A stretch of 64,000 nt of DNA from Ceratobasidium sp. AG-K (taxonomy: Eukaryota > Basidiomycota > Agaricomycetes > Cantharellales > Ceratobasidiaceae): contig JAWNGF010000002.1 of NCBI GenBank assembly GCA_037039685.1, forward strand, positions 3,038,001-3,102,000. The letters are read 5' to 3'. Each line of letters opens with the position of its first letter. Positions within the stretch are counted from its first letter, which is position 1. A program made the position numbers and the translations under genes. The notes under the pieces were generated by a model. That model searched no databases. It worked only from the letters and a program-made list of their open reading frames with translations, and had not been told where the DNA came from. Shown piece after piece: positions 48,085 to 59,705 of this stretch.

Positions 48085-50900
48085 TTGATTAGCTCGTTGG
48101 TAACACCACTGACCATGTACACCAAGTTCATATATCAACCCCACGTTGCGCATATCTGTCGCAGCTATTGCACAAGTCTTTCTACATTGGAAACGAGCTG
48201 GCTTTCTGGGTTGGTGCGCGTGAGGGCACCTCCCTTGTCCGAAATATTTATGGAAGGTCTGGCCTGGACTCCCTTGGTATGTGTGATTTTGGCTGGTTGA
48301 TTCAGCCCATAACCCTTACTTTTCACAGCAATTAACCAGCAATAACTGTGGTATCTATATGTCGATATTTCCGACCCACTTCAGCCCCACTACGCCTTTA
48401 TAGATGAGACCGACCCTTCATCAAAGGCACTGATTTGCGCCAGGAATATAATTCGAAGAACCCTAGGCCAATCCATTTGTTCAACGCCCGCGAGAATGCT
48501 TATAGTTCCATGATCCCCGAGTCCGAGGTTTTCTCCGAGGCCGAAAAGTTCGGGGAGGAACCTTGGCCACGACACATGGTGGGTATCGCACCCAAGGGAG
48601 GGCAACGCCCGCCCCGATTGCCCCCATACTACCAATCCAAACCCGAATATACGGCGCTGCTGGAGTTGCGTATGGAACGCGCGCGGGAACGCCCAGCCGT
48701 TGTCGTAATGAAGTAATTTGGATAGCTTAAGGAGGAGGATGAGGTCAAGCCCGACGGCTTAGCCTTACTTCAAGGCGTCTGGAGAGAATCTCTTACCCGC
48801 GGCCAAGAGAGTCTCCACGTATGAATTGTCGAGTGAGTGTACTGTGTCAACCAAGTATTGTGCCATGTGAGCTGTGTCTTTACGATTAGGGTACTTCTCG
48901 ATCACCTGGGGAGATCACAGTCGTTCGTTCCCGAAGCTTCGGGCGAGCCGGATCCCCAAGCCATCACCAAACGGGAGGATTCTCTAACCGGCCTCGGATT
49001 GGAAGCGTTTCCGTTCAACCACCGTGACCCGTCCCTGGAATCCACCCTGTTTTTCGCTCTGAAAGATCTCTGGCGGATTCCATCTCGCGAAACAAGCAAT
49101 GTACTTTCTCTGCTCCATCAACCAAGCGAGGTAGTAGTGCACCCTTCTCCCAAGAAAAGACTGCTCAAAAGCTGTGGATGACGTCTTTCAGACTTGGGGA
49201 TGCAACGTACCACCAGCTTCATCCAGAGGTGGCTCCCACACCAGCTTCAGACGATCAGTAGGACTCATGCGACAGTTGGCTTGCATCCGATTACGACCGA
49301 GACCAGGAATTTACAAGCCCACTCGACTCGGAGACGCCGTGGATTCTCATTTACCGAGCGCTTTGCTATCGTCATTCTGTCGCGCTGGAACGCTCAAACG
49401 AGCAGGAACTAGATGTTGGCCAGGCTCGGATTATTTGACTGACACTTCCGAACCTAAAAGTGTACTTGATTATGACTATCCTGGGCGTAATCTGGGAGAT
49501 GTAGCCAACCCAGCCATTGATGTGTCGCTATTTCCCCACATACCTAACCATGTGATCCTGAATGCGCTCCGAATCTGGTCCAAGCAAAGTTGGGCTCCGG
49601 TATCGCAGGCCAGGGCTGGGGCTGTGATAAACGGAATTATATTCCACTTCGAATGCTAAACGTACCTGGGTGTTACTTTATCACTCGCAACACTATCCGA
49701 AACCCCCTAGCAATAGGCGAATTATTATGATTGGATGTGTCAAATTTACCGAAGTTGATCTGGCGTTCCTCAACCTCAATGGAACTTTGAACAACGTGGA
49801 CAGCATTCTTACCTCAGAGTCTGTACGAACGCCATTCAGAGACCCGTCCAAGAAAAAGTCAATTAGAGATCAGGTCTACAAAGAGACTCGGGCACTCCTT
49901 CCACGGCCCCCAAATGACCGAGTCCGCGCTGCTTTAGTGCCTGTTCCGAAGGTCCTTTTCGGATCAACAAGGGATTCAGACCAAAGTATGAAGATTCTAT
50001 CCAAGAAGCGTATTTTCAAAATGAACTTCATTCTCGCTCGCTTAGCCATACATTCTCACGTCCACCAGCGCTAGGCTTTGACCCCGCAACCCATCGGATC
50101 GTCTGCGGGCCACCTCGCTTCTCCATTTTCCTCGCTTGAAACGTTATCACAAGTACTGCGGTGACCGGTGCAGCTTTTCCTCGCGTTCCGATTGATACTG
50201 AGATTGATGGGATAGCCACTAGTGGGTCTGGTTTAACTTCCATCTGGCGAGGAATCATTGATCTACTCGAGCTTTTTGGCGAACCCCGGATGCGAAACAG
50301 GCAAAGGTGGGATATGATAAACTGGAGCCTTCTAGTCAAATCCTGCTTCTCTGTCCCCGGCAAGAAATGGGAGCACAAGAGCGGCATCGCAGGGGGTGGA
50401 GAATTTTACGGCTTTCCAGCTTATTTAGAGAATGGCCGGACCAGGTGAGTTGACCGCATATAGCCAGGCGAATATTAACCGGATTTCAGGCCAACGAAGA
50501 ATGGATGTTTGCATACGGGTTCAGAGACGTCATTCAGCGCATACAAACGGAATGGTAAACCAGGTGAATTCCTCGTGCTCCGAAGCCGAATCGCGGGACA
50601 CCTGGAGATTTATTCGATATGAACGAGACGCGAATCCTATTTCGCATGAGGTGTCTAAGATCGTGCTACACAGCGTTTTGTCAGGCAATTTGCCCTGGCA
50701 TTTCGATTAGCGAGGACGAGGAAAAATGGGTCGCTCGTGTCGAAGACTTGCTCGCGAACGGGGTGTGGAAACACCATGACCACATTATGAATCGAAATGT
50801 TGACCGGAGCTCGGCGGCGGAGGGTAATCCTTTCTGGGAGAGGTTGCACGATGCATGCGAAAGGCTGATATAGCCACAGTTTTTGAAGCACGTTCCGCAA
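48085..50900 (+). pseudogene. broken unrecognised coding region
   Basis: A series of protein-like segments in changing frames: 48120-48280, 48435-48716 (HLFNARENAYSSMIPESEVF), 48890-49130 (REDSLTGLGLEAFPFNHRDP), 49410-49659, 49720-50074 and 50161-50448 (IDGIATSGSGLTSIWRGIID), with 50700-50873 (EDEEKWVARVEDLLANGVW). GTATGT..CACAG and similar signals separate some of them, but stops and frame changes cannot all be explained by introns. It may be one large decayed gene or remains of two. I could not assign a family. Confidence 0.4.
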
Positions 50901-52297
50901 GAGTTGTTGATATTGGTCGAGCGCATGATGAACTGCCAGATGAACAAAGGAACGGAAATTTTCTGAGTTGGCATTGGCCTAGTCATAAGCTCGCCTCGAC
51001 ATGTTGTCTGGTGTTTGTATGCGCTGTGAAGGATGAAATTGAAATTAGTGTAACGCTTTGGGCACCCGAGTCACTCTTGCCATCCGGGCGATGAAGAATG
51101 AGAAATTAGCGTGCTTGGGAGGGTCTATCAAGCCGAACAAGGCACGCTCACTAGGGAGCGCGAGTAGGGGATCTTTGCAGGATTGATCCAAAAATCGTTT
51201 ACTTTGTTCCTTGTTGGGTTATTACGTCTTCAAATCCCAGTTGACACGTAGAAGAAAAATATGTTGTCTATTCCATTAGCCGGTCTACAAAGGTATATGA
51301 AAAATAAGCAAGCATCGTCAAGTTCTATCCCAATTAATCCGACATAAGATAGGTTCGGTGTCATAAGGTCATGACGTCAACTTCGAGTCTATAAGAATAA
51401 CAATACTCATATCTGCAACCTCAATAAGCAATCCAGTCCGAGACACAAACAAACAAAAAACATACTGTGCCCAATCACCAATCTCTCTCCAGCCGCCACG
51501 ACCCGCTAATCGATGAGTACGGAACCTGTTTCCGTCGTCCGAAAAGCAGAACCACGGCAAAGGTCGTGATAATCGCCACTAGGCCGAGAGTTTGTGCGGG
51601 CCATGCTTCAACAAGATAAGCATCGTAGTAGTAATCCATCGTGGATCGGATAGGAGGTGGTTTATGAGAATGCTAATTTACACGTGGTGGTCGAGTTGAG
51701 CTTGGAACGAAGCGCTGGCGGAGGATGGATCCTGGGAAATGATCACGTGGCTCCCCCTTTCTCTCAAATAATAACTCAATCAGACTCCTTTCACGTTTGT
51801 TCACCTCAGTCGTGGAAGAAGTCTGCAAATGCGCCCGAATAACACATGCTACTGAGGATGGCTGGGTTCTTCGTTCTGTTTCTTGTGGATTTGCTAGGAA
51901 TCAAAGGCATTTGATCCATTTTCGTCAGATGCATGATTTGCTATAAGACATATTGTAATTTTATAAGTATGCCGAAACGGAGAGCGGTGACTGTCCGAGT
52001 TGTCGAACGATATGATCGAGTTCTGAGCGCCGGGATCGCCAGTGGTGCGATCGCCAGGGCTAGAGTGGTGGCTGTGCAGGACAAACCCTTATGTGGGACA
52101 ATCATTCTCGGTCGCACCCGTTGAGTTGGAGGACAGTGGGCGTCTTGCGGTCATTTTCAAGTGACCCCACAAGTTCCTGGTAACTGGCTATTTATTCCCT
52201 TTTGGCGGATTGTGTTGCGTTTCAAGAAGCACAATCGGGTTGCGAGTTTGTACACGTTTCATTACGGCGCGCTATAACGAACAGGACTCCTAAATCC
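50901..52297. other. intergenic DNA before the magnesium transporter gene
   Basis: No gene recognised. Short frames (51369-51560 minus, 51657-51842 and 51933-52124 plus) are unsupported. Confidence 0.4.
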
Positions 52298-53733
52298 TCA
52301 CTCCACCTTCTCGATCCCGACTGCCATGTCGACTGCCATGCCGCTCCCTCTCAGCCTCGTGCGCTCATCCCCTTCTTCGTCGCTTTCCTCTCTAACCTCT
52401 TCCAACGGAACTCCGTTCCCTTCCGGTCTCGCCTCTGGGTCGAACCGGTACAGACTACTACTCCTTCTCGTATGTCCCGCAATGCCAGCACTCGCGGGTG
52501 GGTTGGCCCAAGCAACGTCTTCGTCTTCGATCGGGTGGTTTTGTTGTTGTTGTTGGTGTCGAGACACGTTGAGGAGGTGCACGCCGAGAAAGGTGACGAT
52601 GAATCCGGCGATGAGGGAGACTGTGTTGGTAGGGTCTGTCGTATTGAAACCTCGGAAGAGGAGGGCGGAAGCGAGGATGGTGGCCGTGGAAAACCCGACG
52701 TAATACATTGGGTTTACTCTGCGCAGCCTTAACACTAGCAGGAACAAGGGGTTGGGAGACTCACACGTTGGTGGAAAACGTATCCAGAGCCTTGTTGAAG
52801 TAGTTCATCTGTACGGCAATACAGCTTGCGACGACAATCCCAAATACCCAAGTGCTCGGATGTGTGAGCTGGTTATTTCCGGCGACTGTAAGTTTAACGG
52901 CCACGCCAAAGCCTTTGATGGCCATGACGCTCACGCTCCCCACAAGAGAACAAATCGAGATATACACGAGTGGGGTTTTCTTGCCGTAGGACGGGACGAG
53001 GCGGTATATCGCAAAGAGGGACCAGATTGTGACAAGTAGGACGTACATTAAGAATCCTATAATGTGTTAGTGAAGTTATTCGAATGTTATTACGGAGAGC
53101 AATAGCCGAGGGACCCACCTGGCTGGAGCGCATAGTTAAGGATCTCGTCAACAGTTTGAATATCCTTGTCTTCGGGTGCGTGCAGGACGATGATAACTGA
53201 TCCTAGGAGACAGAGCGTGCATCCTACACGCCCAATGTGCCCTAGTTCTTCGTTGAGGAGAACCGAGGCCAAGACGGCGCTAGAGAATATTAGGACAGGC
53301 CGTCACTATAATGGAATTGCTCACCCAATTAATACACTCAGTGCGCCCAGCGGTGTCACAAGAATTGGCGGAGCAAACGTATACGCCGCAAAATTGGCGA
53401 CTGGAAGCGTGTGAGCAGTGGCCGCAACAACAATGGCAACGTACTTTCGCCCACCACCACTGCCCAATTATCAACAAGCGCCTGAGCTCCCAGTACTGGA
53501 CTCACGTGTAATCATCCCAGCCCACCATATGGGATTTTTCAGATACGACAAGTTGTCCGAGGCGCTCTGCGACGCTGGGCCACGTCGTGCTGCATCGTTC
53601 AAGCCCTGCACCCAGGTTAGCCAGCGAATACAACGTTTGAGCAACTTACCTTTTTTGTAATGATAAAACTGGTCCCGATTGCGAGTGAGCTCGAACACGC
53701 CAGCGCGAGCCCGATCCACTTGTCTTCCACCAT
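52298..53733 (-). CDS. NIPA-type magnesium transporter
   Basis: Seven exons on the minus strand join without conflict to 382 residues: 53733-53650, 53605-53506, 53459-53445 (15 bp), 53400-53325, 53279-53119, 53056-52765, 52718-52298. NIPA/DUF803 hallmarks appear in order: KWIGLALACSSSLAIGTSFI, NPIWWAGM, VGE then IANFAAYTFAPPILVTPLGA, LLNEELGHIGRVGCTLCLLG, VLHAPEDKDIQTVDEIL, KTPLVYISICSLVGSVSVMA, QMNYFNKALDTFSTNVVNP, MYYVGFSTATILASALLF. About nine membrane segments are expected. The cytoplasmic C-terminus is Gln-, Glu- and Arg-rich (HQQQQQNH, EEVREESDEEGDERT). The family moves Mg2+ at the plasma membrane or endosomes. The ATG fits the usual N-terminus. Confidence 0.95.
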
Positions 53734-54680
53734 CTCGGTGATTGAAAGCAAAGCGAGTTTAGCATCCGGTCACGTGCCGCAGTGATGAACCATGTCAATC
53801 GGTTGTATTTGTCCCTGGTCGAATGGCCACTCGCACCTCGATAGCACGCCTTGGCGGTTCAATACACCTGACCAATTATAATTTGGCCTCATTCGCCATC
53901 TCTGTTATGGTGTCAATTAGAAAATCCCCGTTCGTACCTCCGAGCTTCAGGGTGGAGCTCTGGTTAAGGCAAGTGGCGTATAAGGTCAAGGCGCCACTGA
54001 CTGTCAAATTGCCCTCGCTGGGTAGAGCGTCGGCCTCGCCTAGACGATCACACGAAGCTTCGTGGTCAGAATTCGAGCGAACTCTCTGAGACTGACGTTA
54101 CGTGCCATCAGGACTAAAGAACGAGCTGAGCATGTGCAACGGACAAAATATTTATCAGATTACGGACAATTGCTTTATTTGAAACTCAGTCTAGCGGGCT
54201 AGCGGTTCGAGTGCGTAACCTAAATAAGACACTTTCACGATAGGGTGCCTGATAATGATTATATGCCGAGAGAGAAGGGGCTCTAGGATCGAGGACGTCC
54301 ACAACTTGGCCCAAAGGGGCAATTGGGCAGTAGCTCATTTGACCTGGGCAAGCGCGCATGTACCGCTGGAAACTTCGCGATTGTGCAATGTACGTATACT
54401 TATTAGCTATGTACGTGCGGCTCAGATAAATACTTGATGCTTCGGGAGTCGGGCGGACGTCATCGGGGCATTGACGTCAAGCTCGGGCACCGATAAAAAA
54501 CCGTCTGTTCTGCGCGTGAGCAATACCACAAACGAGATTTATTTTTATTTTATTTTTCAATGGGGCGATCTGTAGGGAATTCAGGAACTTGAGACTTCTC
54601 ACCTTGAAATATATTTTTCGTGCCGCAATAGCCCCGCGACAAGCTCTCAATAATCAAGTCGAGCAAATGTGTTTCCATAA
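53734..54680. other. intergenic DNA between transporter and receptor locus
   Basis: No gene seen. A TGGGTAGAGCG box at 54019-54029 resembles a tRNA A box but no matching acceptor stem or B box follows in register. Confidence 0.4.
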
Positions 54681-54684
54681 TCTC

Positions 54685-54900
54685 GTTTCTTTGGGACACA
54701 CGTGAGGATTGTGGCGAAACGCCGGGCGAGTATGTGACTGAATGTGCCACCTACCCTGAACAAATGGCCTATATATGCCCCTATCTCCTTCGCATTCTCT
54801 CCTTTCCTCAACTGCAACAGGTTTGTGTTTCCTTTCCCTGGAGATTTGGTCCGCTAACCCACACCGCAGCTCTTCGCGTTCATTACGCACGGGCTAGGAG
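54685..54900 (-). repeat. dispersed repeat R1, partial copy 3 (inverted)
   Basis: The reverse complement contains GGGGCATATATAGGCCATT, GGTGGCACATTCAGTCACA and CGCCCGGCGTTTCGCCACA, matching the 3' portion of the copies at 1600 and 62000, including the TATA box. Only about 200 bp are recognisable. Confidence 0.65.
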
Positions 54901-55632
54901 CAGTTGGGTCGATAAGGATCACCTTTCCAAGCCACCAACCTTGAGTCTGCTCGAAGAACACGTTGGGAGTAGCCCTAGTGCTCATATCTGCATGGGTTCC
55001 GTCCTGCCCTTTTAATACATTTTTGTTCCACTCATAACCTGGCGGATACCAAACTCAAAACCAGTGCAAGCCCAAGGTACAGTATATGCATTGGTGCTCT
55101 CGAGGATTTAGATTACCTTATGGAGCAGGGCTAGTGGTTGTTTTCTCCTGGAGGTCCATGGTTACGATATGGCGTTGAATCAACGATGAGCCAAAATATC
55201 TATGCGCATACAATGAGAGTAGTGTCTCTCGCTTTCAAGGATGACGTGAATTGGGACTATGTCTCCTTTGGCATTTTCACACTATGAGGCTTATTCTTGA
55301 CCAACTGTTGAATTTTTTACCAGCGCAATGGCAGTCGCTACTACAAAAAATTACCTACTCGAAAACCCCCCAAGCGGGAGCTCATACGATGGCTTCTCCG
55401 TTGTCCAATTGACTCGCAGTTGCCACCCAGAGGGAGGACACCGCAGGCCTGACATGTCATGGGGGCCCAACCCTATACCCTCCTGGATAATCCTGATTCG
55501 GCACCATTTAAACCACAATATTGACTATGACATGTTTGACTTGGACCTGACACAAGATACTATACCGCACTAATATTACATACAAGCTAGCCATAGGAGT
55601 TCGTGGGCCGGCCATGCGGGCGGTAGAAGCGA
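54901..55632. other. unassigned DNA
   Basis: An 81-codon frame at 55328-55573 shows no family features and no CaaX ending. I searched both strands here for CaaX-type tails and found none. Confidence 0.35.
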
Positions 55633-55769
55633 TTGGCCACATTCGGGCATGAGCTAGCCATTTAGATGGCGCCACGGTATGGGCAAGTAGGCACCGCGAG
55701 GATCAAAAGGAATCATCCAAATTAATTCTCCTGGAGATCAGCTACGATTAGTTTCGTCAAGTACGGTAC
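55633..55769 (+). repeat. direct repeat A1 flanking the receptor/peptide unit
   Basis: About 137 bp resemble 58231-58365 in the same orientation, with shared blocks TTGGCCA, GAGCTAG, TGGCGCCACG, GGCAAGT, ATCAAAAG and GCAGTCATTAGTTTC-like ends. By-eye identity is about 70%. Confidence 0.55.
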
Positions 55770-56359
55770 GATCAGCGCCGAGAGAATGCGATATTACCTT
55801 CAGGGCGGTGAAGAAGCTCCTCGGTAAGAAAAGATGTTCATTTAGTGTAGTTTCTTGGCATTGGCTGTCGCTTTTATTTACCGCTCGATTCGAGGCTCGG
55901 GAAACTGATTACATCTTCCCTACTTACTGATCGACGGTGGGCCCTCACGACGCGCCACCCACGTGTATGGAGATGTGATGAAGCCCGGGGAGACTGGTTT
56001 GTTTATGAAATGAAGGATGCTCGCCGAATCATAGCACATCAATAATGGATTGAGACTGGGCTCGATATACATCTCCCAAACTTTGTTTCAGGAGATTGGG
56101 ACTGGGATATCCAATACAATACTAATTTGATACACTGGATAGGCTTGTCATGATCAAGATTGAGCGATGTGTCAGAGATAATCAGAGTATTGTATTACTG
56201 TAAGCGTAGTATATTAATATTTAGACACTGCCTACAAGCCCGCTGTTCATCCCCCGGTTTGTTTACAGCCCCAGGTTTCTGAATTAACGACCTTCTTTGA
56301 ATTTACCATTGTCAACCTACGACTGCTCTAGTTGTACATAATTTCTGCCCTTCTGCGTC
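55770..56359. other. upstream region of the STE3 receptor gene
   Basis: No gene seen; presumably promoter of the receptor. Both strands were checked for CaaX-ending ORFs without success. Confidence 0.4.
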
Positions 56360-57602
56360 ATGGGCGTCGAGCTCCCGATCGTCAGTTTCATTAGCGCCTT
56401 GCTAGTCCTCATGCCTCTGCCCTGGCAGTGGAGAACCCGCAACGTCTGCACAACTTCTATCATTCTCTGGCTTGCTGCATGCAACATCCTCCGCACAATC
56501 AACACCATCGCTTGGCTCGATAATGTCGCTGTAAAACACAGGATCTGGTGTGACATCGGTGTGCCCCTGTCCAGTCTAACCAACTCGTTGACTAAGATAG
56601 TACTCGTAGTTGCTAGATTCATTGCTGGTGCCAACATTGGCGTTCCAGCGTCAGCCGTGTGTATCTGTCGTCGCCTGGCTCGAGCGTCCACTCCATATTA
56701 CAGGACTCCAAACCCAAGGGAAAAACGGAAACAGGTGAAGTTTGAGATCGGGATGTGTATTGGGTTGCCTATCATATTTTCTGCCCTGCGTATGTTAGCT
56801 TCTTATAGTTTTGTGCTGGCGCTGAGTAAACTATGCAGACATAATGGTGGAACCGTGTCGATTCAATATCGAGGAGGAGTTTGGTTGCATTCCGGTGAGC
56901 TGATAATCTTGGCTAGTGGCTCAAGCTCATGTATTAACCCTCATTATTCACTAGTGTTATCATCCGTCAATTCCTGGCTTGTTTGTCACCTACGTCCCTA
57001 CAGTCCTGCTTTCGTTTACCGCATCGGTGTACTCAGGTGAGCACCATGTTATATGGGGCAGCCATGTGTCACAACTGCCATGCAGGGGTCGCACTGCGCT
57101 GGCTTATTCATCGCCGCGTTCAGTTTCATCAAGCCTCAGAACATACACAGTCAATTGCAGCATCCGGTCGCTACCTTCGTCTTGTTGCTCTAGCGATATC
57201 TCAAATGACGGGTGCTTCAGTAATGTCAATGTTCTTGATGTCGTCCTCGATTGGGGCCGGGATTCGTCCCTGGACTTCCTGGAAGGATGTGCATGAGAAC
57301 TGGCGGGAGGCCATTTCCCTCCAACCCAGGAGCTCGGTCTCCGATTTCCATTGGATGAACTCGTTGGTTGGTTGGTACTTTGTACCAATTACATCGGTCA
57401 TGACATTTGGATACTTTGGATTTGATGAAAGAGTAGCCACGGAATACAAGAACATGTTCGCTTGGATTGAGGCGCACGTCCACCGTATTAAAGCCAAGAA
57501 GGAAGCTGTACTACCTCTCAGGTATGTCTCCTTTGAAACGTGAGTTGCATAGTCTCCAACTACTATTTCACTCTCAGGGCCAGCAACTCGATAGCAGCAT
57601 AA
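56360..57602 (+). CDS. STE3-type pheromone receptor (fungal class D GPCR)
   Basis: Six exons join in phase to 328 residues: 56360-56558, 56601-56789, 56839-56894, 56955-57036, 57086-57521, 57578-57602. Family features: hydrophobic segment 1 from residue 6 ending PLPWQWRTRNV, segment 2 with AACNILRTINTIAWLDN, the IWCDI motif at 62-66, FIAGANIGVPASAVCICRRL, REKRKQVKFEIGMCIGLPII, FVTYVPTVLLSFTASVYS, RYLRLVALAISQM, and segment 7 with GWYFVPITSVMTFGYFGF. Intron 1 is 42 bp, in frame and without stops, so its removal is a choice based on family spacing. The protein should sit in the plasma membrane and signal through a G protein to the mating MAPK cascade. The C-terminal tail after segment 7 is short. 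A candidate pheromone gene lies 280 bp downstream on the other strand. Confidence 0.92.
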
Positions 57603-57881
57603 AACTAGTTCGAAGGTTGGTGCATTTTCGACTGAAGTAGGTTGTCCAATACTGGATTGCCTTCCAAGCCGCCAGCCTCCATTTTACTGAAGAACGTGTT
57701 AGGAGGCGCCCTACTGCTGTGCCTGTATTGACTTTGCATTGTTATCTGACTCGGATCCAATCCACGCTACAATACAACATCGATGTTACATTCAAGGTGG
57801 CCATATTAATCCGCACAAAAAGGATGAGAACGAAGGAGTTGCTCCGGAGCATAGAATGAACGAATATTTCGATGGACTCGC

Positions 57882-57980
57882 CTAGGTGATCCCGCAGCTG
57901 TCAATACCGCCATTACCCTGCATGTAGACAGGCTGGGGGATCTGGACGGTGTCAAAAGTGTAAGCAGCGGAAGAATACAT
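57882..57980 (-). CDS. candidate lipopeptide pheromone precursor (32 aa, CaaX-type end)
   Basis: Minus-strand ORF from ATG (57980-57978) to TAG (57884-57882). It starts MYSSAAYTFDTVQIPQP and ends QGNGGIDSCGIT, so the last four residues are C-G-I-T, a CaaX-type farnesylation box. Basidiomycete pheromone precursors are short, lack a signal peptide, and end in CaaX; Gly-rich stretches before the Cys are common in them. It lies convergently 280 bp from the STE3 receptor, the expected arrangement in B mating loci. Odd points: Gly in the first aliphatic position, and no Glu-Arg/Asp-Arg processing pair. In a window this size chance 4-residue C-x-aliphatic-x ends occur, so location is the main support. 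Confidence 0.6.
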   Translation of the reverse strand: MYSSAAYTFDTVQIPQPVYMQGNGGIDSCGIT

Positions 57981-58230
57981 GAGTAGACTAGTAGGCGAGT
58001 GTGAAGGGCATGTAAGATCTAGAATAGATTGCTACCGCCGAACCAGTGTCACTCACGCTGGGATTTATAGATGCTACGTCGACCCGAGGGAGCCCGTTGC
58101 TTTGTCCTAGTCCGCGATGCGTTGCTGGCCCAGATGAGTAGTAGAACTGTTTTCGCTTGTCGTCCGAGGCGTGGTCTATGACCTGTGGACCTCGAGCTTA
58201 GTATTTAGGTTATGTGGACCTGAGAAACTA

Positions 58231-58365
58231 TTGGCCATATTTGAGTGCGAGCTAGTCGTATAAGTGGCGCCACGATATAGGCAAGTGGGCGCCACAAAAA
58301 TCAAAAGAAATCACCTAGATTGATCCACCCAGCGATCAGCCGTCATTAGTTTCATCATGTACAGT
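58231..58365 (+). repeat. direct repeat A2 flanking the receptor/peptide unit
   Basis: Partner of the repeat at 55633-55769. It lies about 250 bp beyond the start of the candidate pheromone ORF. Confidence 0.55.
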
Positions 58366-59705
58366 CTACGTGGAAGATCTCGATCTGGAAATAACACAAT
58401 GCCAATAACTTCGGACGATTGACATCTGCAGACGCACCACGGTCACAGATGAATCATAGTCACGGGCCGCACCGGATGGTAATTCTAGTGACAGTACCCC
58501 GGGCTGAGCGTTATGCCCCAGTAGGCAGCAGCAGTATCGCGCGGGTATTATACTTTGTTCCCGTGTCACCGCAAAGTAATTCGAAGCGGGTTCTGGGAAC
58601 AATTGAGGATGGCATTATGAGTACGAGTGAAATCAAAGTGAGATTGGGAGAGTTCTGAGGCGAGAGGAACCGTGATTGGTTGCCGCGAGCCAGTTGGGCC
58701 TTACCCAACATTAGGGTTTATTCAGGGTCCGTCACACCTTCACTCTCTTGCTCGCCGCGATCGTCCGCTAACGCCCCGGCGCACTCGCAGCAGCCGACTC
58801 GACGCTGTGCAATCCGCAGAGCCAGTGATTAAGCTGCTAGATAAGCCGATGCGACGCCATACGGCAGCCAGGGACCACCGCAGCACGGATGACACAACCC
58901 CCGGCGCGAATTCGCACGCATCGCCTCGGTTTATCAGCGTTTCCTCGCGGTTTGTCACCCGCACAGCACGCCCCATTGGACTGGCGGCAAGTTCATCACT
59001 CTCGGCCTACACTTATCTAATCCAACTGGACCGTGCTGCGACCTCGATACGGCCCACGCGCGGCTCCTCTCCGGTTTTCGCTCGCGAAAATTAATGAGGT
59101 GGCCGACGGTCAATGTCACGAACTACGCCGTGTTTGGTATCCCAAGTCTGCGCGACTCGGGTGTAGATACTGCTAGGCTCAATGAACTTCACACTCGCGT
59201 CTGTATTGTCCGCACCTCGATAGCGTTTAAATTTTAATCTGACATCAAGTATTTCCATAGATGAGTGCTCTGCGACTCCAGCGCCTATATACCCATTCTT
59301 GGAATCATAGGGATATTTCTGGCCAGAGTACGGCTGGCTCGATAATGCTGTACAGCATAAGGAACCTGATTCAAAGCGCTCCATAAGCAGACTGGTCTGC
59401 CCCGGGCAGCCCGGGCACTCTACACTACTCCCAAAAATAGAGCTGTCCTGGTTTCAAATATTCGGAGCGTTCCAGGTAGGTTCCCAGCTGCGCAGATGAC
59501 TGTCTCATCTCTTACTCATTCTGATACAGGATCAGTTAGTAAGATTATTCATGCCGTCTTTTGGTGAACCTGCGCTTCGAGTGATTGTCAATCAATTCTT
59601 TTGATGAGCACCGCGTTCGATACGCGTGATCGTCCAAGTCGCTAAAGAGAATAAATACTTTGCGTCAAGTCGTAGGCATTCTTCACCTCTCGGTTCCTTC
59701 TCATA
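58366..59705. other. region between pheromone candidate and glycosyltransferase
   Basis: Short frames at 58366-59094 and 59091-59384 lack features. An ATAAATA box at 59651-59657 lies 49 bp upstream of the next gene's ATG and may be its TATA element. Confidence 0.4.

Noticed and set aside
54005..54085. tRNA-like segment (GCCCTCG..GGGTAGAGCGTCGGCCTC)
   Set aside because: The A-box half looks good, but the D arm is shortened, no CGAGGGC acceptor partner follows, and the B box is degenerate. At best a tRNA fragment.
57618..57635. possible second CaaX end (C-I-F-D) on the plus strand
   Set aside because: An in-frame TAG lies just upstream and the last residues do not fit a prenylation box.
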